A stretch of DNA of 22,562 nt. It comes from DATKHR01 sp035939575. GTDB taxonomy: Bacteria > Acidobacteriota > Vicinamibacteria > Vicinamibacterales > CAVVIG01. How positions within the stretch are numbered: the first letter of the stretch is position 1; each line of letters begins with the position of its first letter. The DNA lies in contig DASZFS010000145.1 of assembly GCA_035939575.1 (NCBI GenBank), forward strand, positions 1-22,562. The letters are read 5' to 3'. The notes under the pieces are model-generated. The model saw nothing but the letters and a program-made list of their open reading frames with translations, was not told the origin of the DNA and did no database searches. The position numbers and the translations under genes were made by a program. Shown here piece by piece: positions 15,011 to 22,347 of this stretch.

Positions 15011-15820
15011 TCAGGCGGCTGCATGGCTCGCGGACGAAATCTGCGCGATGACGTCATGGAAGCTGACCTCGGACCAAGCCTCCGCGATCAGGCCGTCCTC
15101 GATCCGGTAGATGTGATTCTCAGTCCAGTGTATTCGCTTGCCGGTAGCCTTGAGCCCAAGAAACTCGCCTTTGTGGACGGCCGTGGCCGTGTGCCGCTCA
15201 ACGACCCGATCTCCCTCAACGATCGTCTGATTCACCTCCACATGCACATCTCCGAATGCGGCGAAAATCATGGCGCCCACCTGCTTCTGAGCGGCCCAGC
15301 CTTGGGGCAACGTCATCCCGGGCACGTGCAGCTGACAGTCTTTCGTCCACGTTGTGTCGACGATGTCGAGGTTCGAGTGATTCTTGAATTCCTCGAGAAA
15401 CAGCCGCACCGCCGCGACCTGTCGCTTCCGCAGATACGCCGGCAGCTTGCTCCAGTAATAGCTGCGCCAACCGTCACTGATCTCCTTGACGTGCTCGGCC
15501 GGGACGCCCGCATGTTCCAGCGACAACTGCGTGCCTCCACCTTCATTGACGGGTTCGAGTGAGATCGAGACTCGTGAGTGGTACCCCGGTTTCCAGTCCG
15601 AGGCGCGCCAGTCCTGAACGAGTTTCCGATCCGGCACAGATTCGATCGTCTTCCCGCTGACGTGACCGCCGTATGTCGTGAATGCACCGCCAGGCTTCCG
15701 ATCGATCTGAGCGGCCTCGCCAGTCATCTCCGTGTGACGCCGAGCGTCCATCAACGCCTCGAAGACGTCATGGGCTGCCGCGTTGATGAAGACCTCGTGG
15801 TTGATCTGTTTCGTTTCCAC
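15011..15820 (-). CDS. Fusion protein: SRPBCC/AHSA1 domain plus SnoaL-like ester-cyclase domain
   Basis: The product is 269 residues from a GTG at 15820. The open frame reaches 15910, but AGGAGGT at 15827-15833 with a 6-nt spacer makes GTG the clear start. The first domain (about residues 3-133) is SRPBCC: TKQINHEVFINAAAHDVFEA, then MTGEAAQIDRKPGGAFTTYG and KLVQDWRASDW, and a pocket helix SDGWRSYYWSKLPAYLRKRQ. The second (about 138-258) is a SnoaL-like alpha+beta barrel: VRLFLEEFKNHSNLDIVDTT, KDCQLHVPGMTLPQGW, VHVEVNQTIVEGDRVVERHT and ENHIYRIEDGLIAEAWSEVS. SnoaL-like folds bind or act on small molecules; the AHSA1 part may deliver or sense the ligand. Both activities are inferred and no substrate is indicated. 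Confidence 0.88.
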   Translation of the reverse strand: METKQINHEVFINAAAHDVFEALMDARRHTEMTGEAAQIDRKPGGAFTTYGGHVSGKTIESVPDRKLVQDWRASDWKPGYHSRVSISLEPVNEGGGTQLSLEHAGVPAEHVKEISDGWRSYYWSKLPAYLRKRQVAAVRLFLEEFKNHSNLDIVDTTWTKDCQLHVPGMTLPQGWAAQKQVGAMIFAAFGDVHVEVNQTIVEGDRVVERHTATAVHKGEFLGLKATGKRIHWTENHIYRIEDGLIAEAWSEVSFHDVIAQISSASHAAA

Positions 15821-16190
15821 GGATGCACCTCCTGTCGAGCTGGTGACCGTTGTGCGCTGAGTAATCCGAGACGTCTGCGCACTGCTGGCAGACTCTCTCG
15901 ATCGACGCACATAACAGAAGATGGTATGGGTAGCCCTTATATCGGTCTATAGCTACGACAACTGAGTTTGTGTCCGATCGTCCATGAGACTGACGAAAGG
16001 TCATTCGAAGCGGCTCGTCACCGCCACGCAGAAACGCGTGGCGACTCAGCCGCACCCCTCGATCGCGACGACACCAGATTGTGGACCGTGGCGTCGCAGC
16101 GACTTGAACGTCGTCACGCCAGCCGATGTTGAGATGGCGTTTAGAGGCGTGCCGACACGCAGGTGGAGTCTGCTACACGTTTCGTAAACG
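15821..16190. other. Intergenic stretch without a supported gene
   Basis: This 370-bp stretch upstream of the fusion gene holds no frame with believable codon use. It contains an AT-richer patch near 15935-15955 where a minus-strand promoter could lie (TTGTCG followed by TATAAG-like bases at poor spacing). It ends in a perfect short inverted repeat ACGTTT-CGT-AAACGT at 16177-16191. Neither is strong enough to name as a promoter or operator. Confidence 0.5.
15827..15833 (-). promoter_or_regulatory. Strong ribosome-binding site deciding a GTG start
   Basis: Reads AGGAGGT on the minus strand, six nt before GTG 15820. It is the best match to the anti-Shine-Dalgarno in this window and overrules the longer open frame to 15910. 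Confidence 0.8.
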
Positions 16191-16391
16191 TCAGACTGGC
16201 CTAGCGGCCGTTTGTTTCGATGGAATTGTGTGATCGGGTGAGTTCGGCGCTACGGCTGTCTGACCTCGGGTATCGCGATCCGACGATATCCGCTGCGTGT
16301 GAACGTCGAGCGCCGCTTGCACATGTTCGACATCGACAATCTGTTGGCGCACGTGCGCTTCGAAATCCTCACGCGGTGAAAACTTTGGCAT
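16191..16391 (-). CDS. Possible small protein, 66 residues, unknown
   Basis: ATG 16391 is preceded by GAGGG at a 5-nt spacing. The start reads MPKFSPREDFEAHVRQQIVD and continues with VEHVQAALDVHTQ, which could form a helix. The C-terminal half (PNSPDHTIPSKQTAARPV) looks disordered. No family is recognised. The frame could also be random; support is only the ribosome site and the lack of another gene here. The membrane-anchored protein gene (start 16880) lies upstream on the same strand. Confidence 0.3.
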   Translation of the reverse strand: MPKFSPREDFEAHVRQQIVDVEHVQAALDVHTQRISSDRDTRGQTAVAPNSPDHTIPSKQTAARPV

Positions 16392-16445
16392 GATGCCCTC
16401 AGCGTCATCGTGGAACTTCAACCCCGCGTTCGGTCAGCCGAATCA

Positions 16446-16880
16446 TCAATCTCGCGATGCACCTGCTTTTGGCTGGTTCGCCGTGCGTGCAAGCACCTCG
16501 TTGATCGTTTTCGCCGCTTCAGCGGCCAGGGCGTTCGAGTCCTGATTGAGCTGCCCGGCCATCCGCTGCGCCTCGTCGATACGTGTCAGGGCGATCGTCA
16601 GTTGTTTCGACTCCTCCTGGCGCCCAAGCGGCGTGAGTCGGGCATCCGCGGCGCGCAACGAATCCCGAGCCGCCTCGAAATGGCGGCTCGCTTCCCCGAA
16701 GTTGACGCTGTAGATGTCCAGACGCGCATCGAGCACGTCGGCCCGGCCCTCCAGCAGGTACTTCTGCAGCTCGGCCGCCTGACCTGCGCGATTGATGTCC
16801 GACTTCCCTGTCGCCCCTAACGCCCATCCCACAGCGAGCGCGGCGAGGAGCGCCACGCCGGTTCCCAGAATGAATTTCAT
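16446..16880 (-). CDS. Membrane-anchored helical protein, unknown function
   Basis: The product is 144 residues from ATG 16880; ATG 16901 is an alternative with GAGGG very close to it, adding seven residues. A single N-terminal hydrophobic segment (FILGTGVALLAALAVGWALG) is a membrane anchor or signal. The rest is almost wholly helical and charged: AAELQKYLLEGRADVLDARL, FGEASRHFEAARDSLRAADA, KQLTIALTRIDEAQRMAGQL and ALAAEAAKTINEVLARTA. Heptad-like hydrophobic spacing suggests a coiled coil or helical bundle on the periplasmic side, comparable in layout to small stress- or filament-associated anchored proteins. I do not recognise the family. It is divergent from the AraC-type regulator gene at 17147, so it may be that regulator's target. 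Confidence 0.8.
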   Translation of the reverse strand: MKFILGTGVALLAALAVGWALGATGKSDINRAGQAAELQKYLLEGRADVLDARLDIYSVNFGEASRHFEAARDSLRAADARLTPLGRQEESKQLTIALTRIDEAQRMAGQLNQDSNALAAEAAKTINEVLARTANQPKAGASRD

Positions 16881-17041
16881 CACGTCCCGCCCGAGGCCCA
16901 TGCCCTCGCAACGAGGGTAACGCTTGGGCGTGGTGCGCGATGTTCCGTTTGAGACACTTCGTTGTGCGCCAAGTCGGGCCCGACGAATCCTTTTCTACCT
17001 CAACTGGCGACAGGGCGGTATTGACGGGTCTCAAAGATTTT

Positions 17042-17098
17042 GAAAGTCCCACCGACAAATGACTGACAATTGCTAGCGGCTTTAGGGGCGAAAGTCCC
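17042..17098. repeat. Nine-base direct repeat in the divergent control region
   Basis: GAAAGTCCC occurs at 17042-17050 and 17090-17098, 48 bp apart, between the anchored-protein gene and the AraC-type gene. It could mark regulator binding sites, but the repeat is short. Confidence 0.3.
17052..17069. promoter_or_regulatory. Eleven-bp direct repeat CYGACAA, candidate operator
   Basis: CCGACAA at 17052-17058 and CTGACAA at 17063-17069 begin 11 bp apart. The form matches the candidate site at 7966 (CTGACAA-N4-CTGACTT). The site lies between divergent genes starting at 16880 (minus) and 17147 (plus). Eleven-bp spacing suits OmpR-type regulators; AraC-type proteins usually use about 21 bp. Confidence 0.35.
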
Positions 17099-17146
17099 TC
17101 GTCTTGCCCCCCAACCGTGGACAACCGTCCGCTGGAGATGTGATGA

Positions 17147-18112
17147 ATGAGCCGGCTTTCCGTGAAACGTTCCAGGATCAAACTACTCACGAATTTCGCC
17201 CGCGAGGATTTTGTCACTCAGATCCTGCGGCTGGCCACGATGAAGACGGTCGTGTTCGGCCGCGCAGAACTGCGAGCCCCGTGGGGTTTGCATGTGGATC
17301 TTCCTGGGAGGGCTGTCTTTCACATCGTGCTGCGCGGCAGCTTCTGGCTGACCTTCGACGGCGCTCCCCCCGTTCACATAGCGTGTGGAGACACAATCAT
17401 TTTTCCGCGCGCCGACGCCCACGATATGAACGACCACCCTGCGACGGCCGTTCGTCCGCTACAGGAACTGCTCATCAAACATCCCATGACACCGGATCGG
17501 CGCTTCTGTTACGGAGGTGGAGGCGGATTGACGATCCTGCTGTGCGGCGCGTTCCAGCTGGACGATCCGAGGTTCGACCTGCTACGGGTATCGCTGCCGG
17601 CTCTGGTCTCCATCAAGGGCCGAACTGATCACGCCTCCGCTCAGCGCCGGGCCTTGCTTCGGTGCGTCGAACGGGAGCTCCGAGTCTCCCGGCCCGGAGA
17701 AGAAGCGATCGTCACACGCATGGCGGAAGCGTTCTTGCTTCGAGCCATCCGCGATCATGTCGTGTCCTCCTCCAATGGGGAGCATGGCTTGCCCGGCATA
17801 CTGCGAGATCCCTCCATCCGGCACGTCCTCGGTTTGATTCACGAGCACCCAGAACGTTCCTGGACTGTTCGCACGCTGGCGAGTGAGGCGAACCTGTCGC
17901 GGTCAGCCTTTGCCGTCCGATTCAAGCTGCGCGTCGGCACGGCCCCCCAACGCTATCTTCAACGTTACCGTCTGCACAAAGCCGCCCAGCTGCTGAGTAC
18001 AACAGACGCCAAGATTCACGCCGTCGCTCGCAGCGTGGGCTATGAATCGGAGTCTTCCTTCAGCAAGGCGTTCAAACGGCTGATGGGCAAGGCACCAGGC
18101 CATTGTCGCTAG
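17147..18112 (+). CDS. AraC-family transcriptional regulator with Cupin_6-type sensor domain
   Basis: The product is 321 residues from ATG 17147 with GGAG about 10 nt upstream. The N-terminal part (about 30-200) matches the Cupin_6/AraC-binding type: MKTVVFGRAELRAPWGLHVD, FHIVLRGSFWLTFDG and GDTIIFPRADAHDM. The C-terminal part (about 215-318) has two helix-turn-helix motifs: WTVRTLASEANLSRSAFAVR and IHAVARSVGYESESSFSKAF, then KRLMGKAPG, close to the family consensus 'F.R.FG.SP..YR'. It is likely a one-component regulator binding a small ligand in the cupin. It is divergent from the membrane-anchored helical protein. The 245 bp after it (18113-18357) hold no gene that I can support. Confidence 0.93.
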   Translation: MSRLSVKRSRIKLLTNFAREDFVTQILRLATMKTVVFGRAELRAPWGLHVDLPGRAVFHIVLRGSFWLTFDGAPPVHIACGDTIIFPRADAHDMNDHPATAVRPLQELLIKHPMTPDRRFCYGGGGGLTILLCGAFQLDDPRFDLLRVSLPALVSIKGRTDHASAQRRALLRCVERELRVSRPGEEAIVTRMAEAFLLRAIRDHVVSSSNGEHGLPGILRDPSIRHVLGLIHEHPERSWTVRTLASEANLSRSAFAVRFKLRVGTAPQRYLQRYRLHKAAQLLSTTDAKIHAVARSVGYESESSFSKAFKRLMGKAPGHCR

Positions 18113-18357
18113 CGAACTCTTGCGCGCAAAGCGAGCTCGACTGCGCGCCGCGTTGGAAGCTTTTCGGGTATGCGCAAATGGACGCTCGGACACAAACTCA
18201 GTTGTTGCAAGCATAGACGGTCGGAACACGCGCCGATAACATCTTCCCGTCGTGTTGCGGAGTTCAGCCGTGTACTCAGGAGGACCGGGTCCGGCGATCC
18301 ACTGCTCGTTCGGGAGACAGTTCGCACGGGCTCGGAAAGCGCGCCTCGCGGCGCCGG

Positions 18358-18564
18358 TCAGCGCTTCACGGCTTTGCCGACACTGGTGATCGCATTGCCA
18401 ACTTTACGGCTTGTTCGACCGACCGCGCTCTCTACCTTCCCCACGGTCTCGTCAACTTGACCGTCGGCTTTCAACTTGTCGTCACCTATCAGAGTACCGA
18501 CTGCTTGCTTGACCTTGCCCTTGGCCTGATCGGCGGTCCCGTTGCGCTCGTTCTTGTTCAACAT
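18358..18564 (-). CDS. CsbD-family stress-response protein
   Basis: The product is 68 residues from ATG 18564 with TGGAGAC at a 7-nt spacing. The sequence MLNKNERNGTADQAKGKVKQ followed by AVGTLIGDDKLKADGQVDET is the CsbD signature (NG..DQ.KGK.K...G...GD..L...G). The C-terminal segment VGKVESAVGRTSRKVGNAIT is a degenerate second copy of the same helix. CsbD proteins are small, soluble, helical and generally induced by stress or stationary phase; the molecular role is unknown. The palindrome CCAAAATTTGG (18587-18597) sits between its ribosome site and upstream DNA and could be an operator. The gene faces away from the zinc-ribbon gene at 18792. Confidence 0.92.
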   Translation of the reverse strand: MLNKNERNGTADQAKGKVKQAVGTLIGDDKLKADGQVDETVGKVESAVGRTSRKVGNAITSVGKAVKR

Positions 18565-18748
18565 GTGCAAGTCTCCATAGTCCCTTCCAAAATTTGGATT
18601 CAGTCACATCCGCGCGGCGGCGATGACTGACAATCCGTTCCCAGCATGCCGGCAATAGCGTCCCCGTGTCTGTCCTTTCGAGCACACGGGCACACCACGA
18701 ATTGGTTGGTTGTCAGGATTAGCGACGGAAACGTCAGTGTCGATGTTT

Positions 18749-18764
18749 TGTAAGAAACGTTACA
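18749..18764. promoter_or_regulatory. Inverted repeat TGTAA-N6-TTACA, candidate operator
   Basis: TGTAA (18749-18753), six bases, TTACA (18760-18764) form a perfect 5-6-5 dyad in the 227-bp gap between the CsbD gene (minus) and the zinc-ribbon gene (plus), 28 bp before the latter's start. It could control either gene. No regulator is identified. Confidence 0.35.
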
Positions 18765-18791
18765 GTCGGCCGTGCTAGGCTGGTTTTTGTC

Positions 18792-18983
18792 GTGGCGTGG
18801 ACATGCCCCCATTGCGGTGCCCAGCCGGTCCCCTTTAAGGACTACATGAGCGTACTGAGGGGCGCCACGTTCCCCTGCCAAGGCTGCGGCCGCCCACTCG
18901 TTGTCGATTCCAGGACCGGTGACGTCGTCGCGGCTCCCAAGCACGTCGAGGACGTGCCACGTAGAAAGCCGTCCCCGCAGTAA
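18792..18983 (+). CDS. Small zinc-ribbon protein
   Basis: The product is 63 residues with a GTG start (reading MAWTCPHCGA). Two CxxC pairs, C5/C8 and C29/C32 (CPHC and CQGC), 20 residues apart, form a predicted zinc ribbon of the rubredoxin-like/DUF type. After it come two short strands (PLVVDSRTGDVVAA) and a basic tail. No strong ribosome site is visible, and the start could shift. Proteins of this size and motif are often unassigned; metal-stabilised fold and protein or nucleic-acid contact are the usual expectation. It is divergent from the CsbD gene. Confidence 0.7.
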   Translation: MAWTCPHCGAQPVPFKDYMSVLRGATFPCQGCGRPLVVDSRTGDVVAAPKHVEDVPRRKPSPQ

Positions 18984-19111
18984 CTACTAGCGCGAACTCG
19001 TCGGCATGAGCCGTCTCGGGGTCTCTGGCGCCGCCCTGTTCAAAACGGTACACTGCGATGGTCCGCATTAAACGTAGTCTGACCTCTCCTGGACAGGAAG
19101 GCAGGCTACCA

Positions 19112-19321
19112 ATGGCACTCGAGCGCGATCACGCAGCTGAACGTCTTGCCCGTATCGAGATGCTCGTGGCCGAAACGCGGCGGCCCGCGAAGGCGCCCAC
19201 GTTGCCACACCGCCCCGACGAGATCCGTCAACTCTGCACCAGGATTGACCGCGTGCTTGCGGAGTCGCGCCTGCCGCCAGGCGTAGCCGGCGTAACAAGA
19301 GACGCCACGCTGTGGCGATAG
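19112..19321 (+). CDS. Small soluble helical protein, unknown
   Basis: The product is 69 residues from ATG 19112 with AGGAAGG at 19095-19101. A frame from ATG 19058 exists, but a TACACT hexamer at 19048-19053 could be the -10, which would leave that ATG outside the transcript. The sequence MALERDHAAERLARIEMLVA, followed by DEIRQLCTRIDRVLAESRLP, is charged and helical with no recognised family. Its end overlaps the next gene's start by 10 nt, so the two are probably translationally coupled and may act together. Confidence 0.5.
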   Translation: MALERDHAAERLARIEMLVAETRRPAKAPTLPHRPDEIRQLCTRIDRVLAESRLPPGVAGVTRDATLWR

Positions 19322-19512
19322 TCGTCGACCGCCGATCGTGGGCAATATGGTCGGTTCTCGCCGTCTTGATGGTGGTCTTCTCTGTGATCAGCCTGTATGC
19401 CTCCGGCGTCCCGATTGGTGACCGTATCGCTGGTTTCGGATCGATCGTCAGGATGTCGATTCTCGGCGCGCGCCCCAAGCCGCCCACCAACGTCCGGGTC
19501 ACGCCGGGATAG
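19312..19512 (+). CDS. Small single-pass membrane protein, unknown
   Basis: The product is 66 residues with a GTG start at 19312, overlapping the preceding small gene by 10 nt. One membrane segment (WAIWSVLAVLMVVFSVISLY, about residues 10-29) is followed by a short hydrophilic and weakly hydrophobic tail (GFGSIVRMSILGARPKPPTN). No family is recognised. The overlap and same orientation suggest an operon with the soluble helical protein, giving a soluble/membrane pair. It ends 6 bp before the convergent methyltransferase gene. Confidence 0.5.
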   Translation: MAIVVDRRSWAIWSVLAVLMVVFSVISLYASGVPIGDRIAGFGSIVRMSILGARPKPPTNVRVTPG

Positions 19513-19518
19513 GTCCAT

Positions 19519-20313
19519 TCAGACCTCGCGTGTCGGCTTCATGACAACGGTCGCCAGGAGGTAACCGTGCCTCCGCAGGGCCGGAACGTGGCGGTCGAGG
19601 AACACAAACGGGCGCACGAGCGCACCCGTCACCGCCGCGAACGGCCGGCACCACGAGTGGCATGCCAGGTCGAGCATCCTCAGCCACCCGGGGATGAACA
19701 GGATCGCGGTTTCCGCGACCACGTCCAGGCCGGCCTTTGCGAGCATCTGTTTGAGGGCACGGCGTGAGTAGGACTTCTCGTACCCGTACCCGTAGAGTCC
19801 GACCGCCTGGAGCACCGTGGAGAGCAACGGCCGCAGAAACGGGTCGTATCGGTTCGGCACACCGACGATGGCGCGCCCGCCAGGCTTGAGCACGCGAGCC
19901 ATCTCGTGCACGGCGCGCTCGGTTTCGTCGAAATGCTCGATCGTGCCCATCGAGTAGATCGCGTCAAAGCTCGCGTCGCGGAAGGGCAGGTCGCGCACGT
20001 CGCCGACGACACCCCGCAGCGCGGCCGGGCCTGAGTCGAACGCGGCGTGCGCCTGGATCACTGTGGGCTCTGAGATGTCGACCCCGTACGTGTGCGCGCC
20101 CTGACGGCCGGCCCACGCGAGGATTCGTGTGTTCTTGGCCTCGTCCCACAGATCGGTCTTGAGAATCCTCAGTCCCTCGAGTGGGGGGAAGTGCTCGGTG
20201 AACAGCCGTCGTTCATTGTCTGAGTAATACTGCGTGGAAGCGGCTCCCGCGAGGTCGGGAAAGTGCTCACCGACATCCGCCCAGAAATCCCGGTAAGCGG
20301 ACCGCGGTGTCAG
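19519..20313 (-). CDS. Class I SAM-dependent methyltransferase, probable CTG start
   Basis: The product is 264 residues if started at CTG 20313. The frame has no ATG, GTG or TTG before codon 85, yet codons 10-84 clearly belong to the protein: LRILKTDLWDEAKNTRILAW is the divergent SAM motif I region of this subfamily, and GAHTYGVDISEPTV holds the acidic residue D79. Later come GDVRDLPFRDASFDAIYSMG (motif II/III region), TIEHF, and ARVLKPGGRAIVGVPNRYDP. CTG overlaps the upstream TGA as CTGA, the counterpart of ATGA, and GGAG lies 9 nt before it (20323-20326). Starting at GTG 20061 would delete the SAM-binding start. It probably methylates a lipid or glycan intermediate with the upstream membrane protein. 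A sequencing error or frameshift fusion is the main alternative. Confidence 0.85.
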   Translation of the reverse strand: MTPRSAYRDFWADVGEHFPDLAGAASTQYYSDNERRLFTEHFPPLEGLRILKTDLWDEAKNTRILAWAGRQGAHTYGVDISEPTVIQAHAAFDSGPAALRGVVGDVRDLPFRDASFDAIYSMGTIEHFDETERAVHEMARVLKPGGRAIVGVPNRYDPFLRPLLSTVLQAVGLYGYGYEKSYSRRALKQMLAKAGLDVVAETAILFIPGWLRMLDLACHSWCRPFAAVTGALVRPFVFLDRHVPALRRHGYLLATVVMKPTREV

Positions 20314-22346
20314 GGCCGATCACTCCGTACGGTCCAATTCCAGCTGCCGAACGCAAACGACAACGGGCGCCGGTCACCGTTGTTGATCACGTCGCTGGCC
20401 ACCGTGGGTCCTTCAGAGGGATGAAACACGAGCTCGTGGTTGCCCGGAAGCACGGTGAGCGGACCGACCTGATAGTGGCGGCGTGGCGGCTCGACAACGA
20501 GCGTCTGTACATGGCGGCCGTCAAGCCGCACCTCCATGCGACGCGCACGTTGGAACGCCGACATCTCGAGGCCGAGCGTTGCGGCGATCGGCTGAGCGCC
20601 GGTGTTCGCGATCGTCCACGCCGCGTCGGATCCCATCCATCGCCACGCCCACTCGGCATCGTGCTCGCGCGGAAAGAACCCCGTCATTCCCGCGGTATAG
20701 ACCGCAGGTGTCTGGGCCGTCACCGCGAACACCTGTCCATCGTCGAAACGCGCGGCGAGCCGCAATCCGTCCGGAACAGGGTGATCCGCAAAGTATTGTC
20801 CATCGGCGGTGTCACGCCGCACCAGCAAGTGCGTATAACGATTCGCCGCGAGTTTCTGGGATAGGGTCTCGTCGCTGCAGTCAGTGATGGGGCCGCCCAG
20901 CAACGTCACGCGATAGCCCGTCAGCCATTGAACCGATTCGGACTCCTGATCGAGGGGCGCGCAGTCGAGCACGCGCAGGCGATCAATCTGTTGCACGACC
21001 CAGCGATGCGCCGTCGTGGGGAGCACGTCTCGCCACAGCGTCGACGGGGATACGGCGTACTCGCCGGCGGCCAGGGCCACGAGCACGACGCACACGATCT
21101 GCGCACGCGTCGTGGCGGCGCGACAAAGCCAATCGACGCCGATGCCCGCCAGCAATGCGGCCATGAGCTGCACGGCGACCCCGAACCGTGCGTACGCCCG
21201 GAACATCGGCACGACAGTGTACAGAAGCGCGGAGGGCCGGACGAAGGTGAACGCCCCGATCGTCCGCTCAGGCGACAGCGAGCACACGAGAGCCGTGACC
21301 GCGACGATGACCAGGACCGGCACGCGCGCGACCAACGCCGGTTGCCGGATGTCGCTCCCAGGGTCCTCGGAAGTCCCGGGAACCAGCCACCGAAAGATCG
21401 CGATGAGCGCGAGCGCGACGACGCCCCAGCCGAGGCTCACCTGCTGCTCGAGCAGCCCTTCACGGACATCCACGGCGGTCCAGATGCGACGTGCGGCCTC
21501 GCCGAGCAGCGGATGCTCGACGGGCGGAACCAGATAGCTCCACCACTTCGCGCTGTAGCGGAACAAATCGGCACGAGTGAACGCAAACGCGGCCGGATTC
21601 ATGACGACGGCGCGGGCGGCGTATACGGCGTACGCTACCCCGGAGGCGGCGAGAACCACGAGACTTCCGACGGTGATACTCAGTCGGCGCATCGAAGGTG
21701 CGTCCCGCACCCCACTGCCGTTGTCGCACTGAGGCCCACGCGCATCAGCCCGACACAGGATCAGCCAGTATGCAGCCACCGCGACGGGGGTGATGACGGC
21801 CGCGATCAACCCCGCGTAAAAGTTCGAGAGCGTGACAGCCAGCGTTGCAGCGCCAAGAAAGCCAACCGCCACCGGCGTGCCGGCGTCGAGGCAACGCCAC
21901 AGCGCGAGCAAGTACAGCGGCACCCACTGAGTCTGCGCGATGTGGGGGTGATAGGCGGCGTGCGCCACATGGAACGGGGAGAACGCGTAGGCCATCGCCG
22001 CGACGGTCGCACCCGCCGATGAAAGCGCCAGATGACGAGCCAGCAGGTACGCCGCGGCGGCTGACAGTGGAAAGCTGAGCAGGACCAGCCAGTTGTACGC
22101 GGCCACCGCACCCGAGACGCGCGCGAGCAGCGCGCCGGTGATGTCGGTGACCGGTTGCAGATACACGCCGACGCTGATCGGGCGCCCGAACTGCTCCATC
22201 ACGGTGAACGGGTCGTGGTGGCGCCCGACGATCTCCATGCCGAACACCCGCTCGGACGGCGCGCGCAGAACAAACGCGGCAATCGCCACGGTGATGATCG
22301 TGGCCATTCCCGAGACCACGGCGGCCTCGGTTGTGAGACGGAGCAC
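20310..22346 (-). CDS. Large multi-pass membrane protein, GT-C/YfhO-like
   Basis: The product is about 678 residues from GTG 22346, which lies 1 nt after the upstream TGA. TTG 22364 (17-nt overlap) and GTG 22319 are alternatives, so the start is uncertain. The N-terminal 450 residues hold about ten hydrophobic helices (ATIITVAIAAFVLR; NWLVLLSFPLSAAAAYLLA; FLGAATLAVTLSNFYAGLIA; VALALIAIFRWLV; VPVLVIVAVTALVCSL). Family pattern AYLLARHLALSSAGATVAAM, then AYAFSPFHVAHAAYHPHIAQ, is typical of GT-C-fold or YfhO-like membrane proteins. The first large loop has GRHHDPFTVMEQFGRP, where an acidic residue is expected in such enzymes. The last 200 residues are a soluble beta-rich domain (EVRLDGRHVQTLVVE, NHELVFHP). 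It likely transfers or handles a lipid-linked sugar; the donor is unknown. Confidence 0.82.
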   Translation of the reverse strand: MLRLTTEAAVVSGMATIITVAIAAFVLRAPSERVFGMEIVGRHHDPFTVMEQFGRPISVGVYLQPVTDITGALLARVSGAVAAYNWLVLLSFPLSAAAAYLLARHLALSSAGATVAAMAYAFSPFHVAHAAYHPHIAQTQWVPLYLLALWRCLDAGTPVAVGFLGAATLAVTLSNFYAGLIAAVITPVAVAAYWLILCRADARGPQCDNGSGVRDAPSMRRLSITVGSLVVLAASGVAYAVYAARAVVMNPAAFAFTRADLFRYSAKWWSYLVPPVEHPLLGEAARRIWTAVDVREGLLEQQVSLGWGVVALALIAIFRWLVPGTSEDPGSDIRQPALVARVPVLVIVAVTALVCSLSPERTIGAFTFVRPSALLYTVVPMFRAYARFGVAVQLMAALLAGIGVDWLCRAATTRAQIVCVVLVALAAGEYAVSPSTLWRDVLPTTAHRWVVQQIDRLRVLDCAPLDQESESVQWLTGYRVTLLGGPITDCSDETLSQKLAANRYTHLLVRRDTADGQYFADHPVPDGLRLAARFDDGQVFAVTAQTPAVYTAGMTGFFPREHDAEWAWRWMGSDAAWTIANTGAQPIAATLGLEMSAFQRARRMEVRLDGRHVQTLVVEPPRRHYQVGPLTVLPGNHELVFHPSEGPTVASDVINNGDRRPLSFAFGSWNWTVRSDRP
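20323..20326 (-). promoter_or_regulatory. Ribosome-binding site for the CTG-start methyltransferase
   Basis: Reads GGAG on the minus strand, inside the end of the upstream gene, nine nt before CTG 20313. It supports initiation at the overlap. Confidence 0.45.
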
Positions 22347-22347
22347 G

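Noticed and set aside
15984..16187. A 67-codon plus-strand frame in the long intergenic stretch
   Set aside because: No ribosome site, no motif, and amino-acid usage looks random.
18623..18634. Twelve-base match ATGACTGACAAT shared with 17059-17070
   Set aside because: Pairs of exact 12-mers are expected about fifteen times by chance in a window of this size, and no second half-site lies 11 bp away.
18600..18944. A 114-codon minus-strand frame over the CsbD upstream region
   Set aside because: No ribosome site or motif; it runs opposite the zinc-ribbon gene.
20928..22022. A 364-codon plus-strand frame
   Set aside because: It lies wholly opposite the large membrane protein and reads as a basic, His/Arg-rich translation of its complement without any domain.
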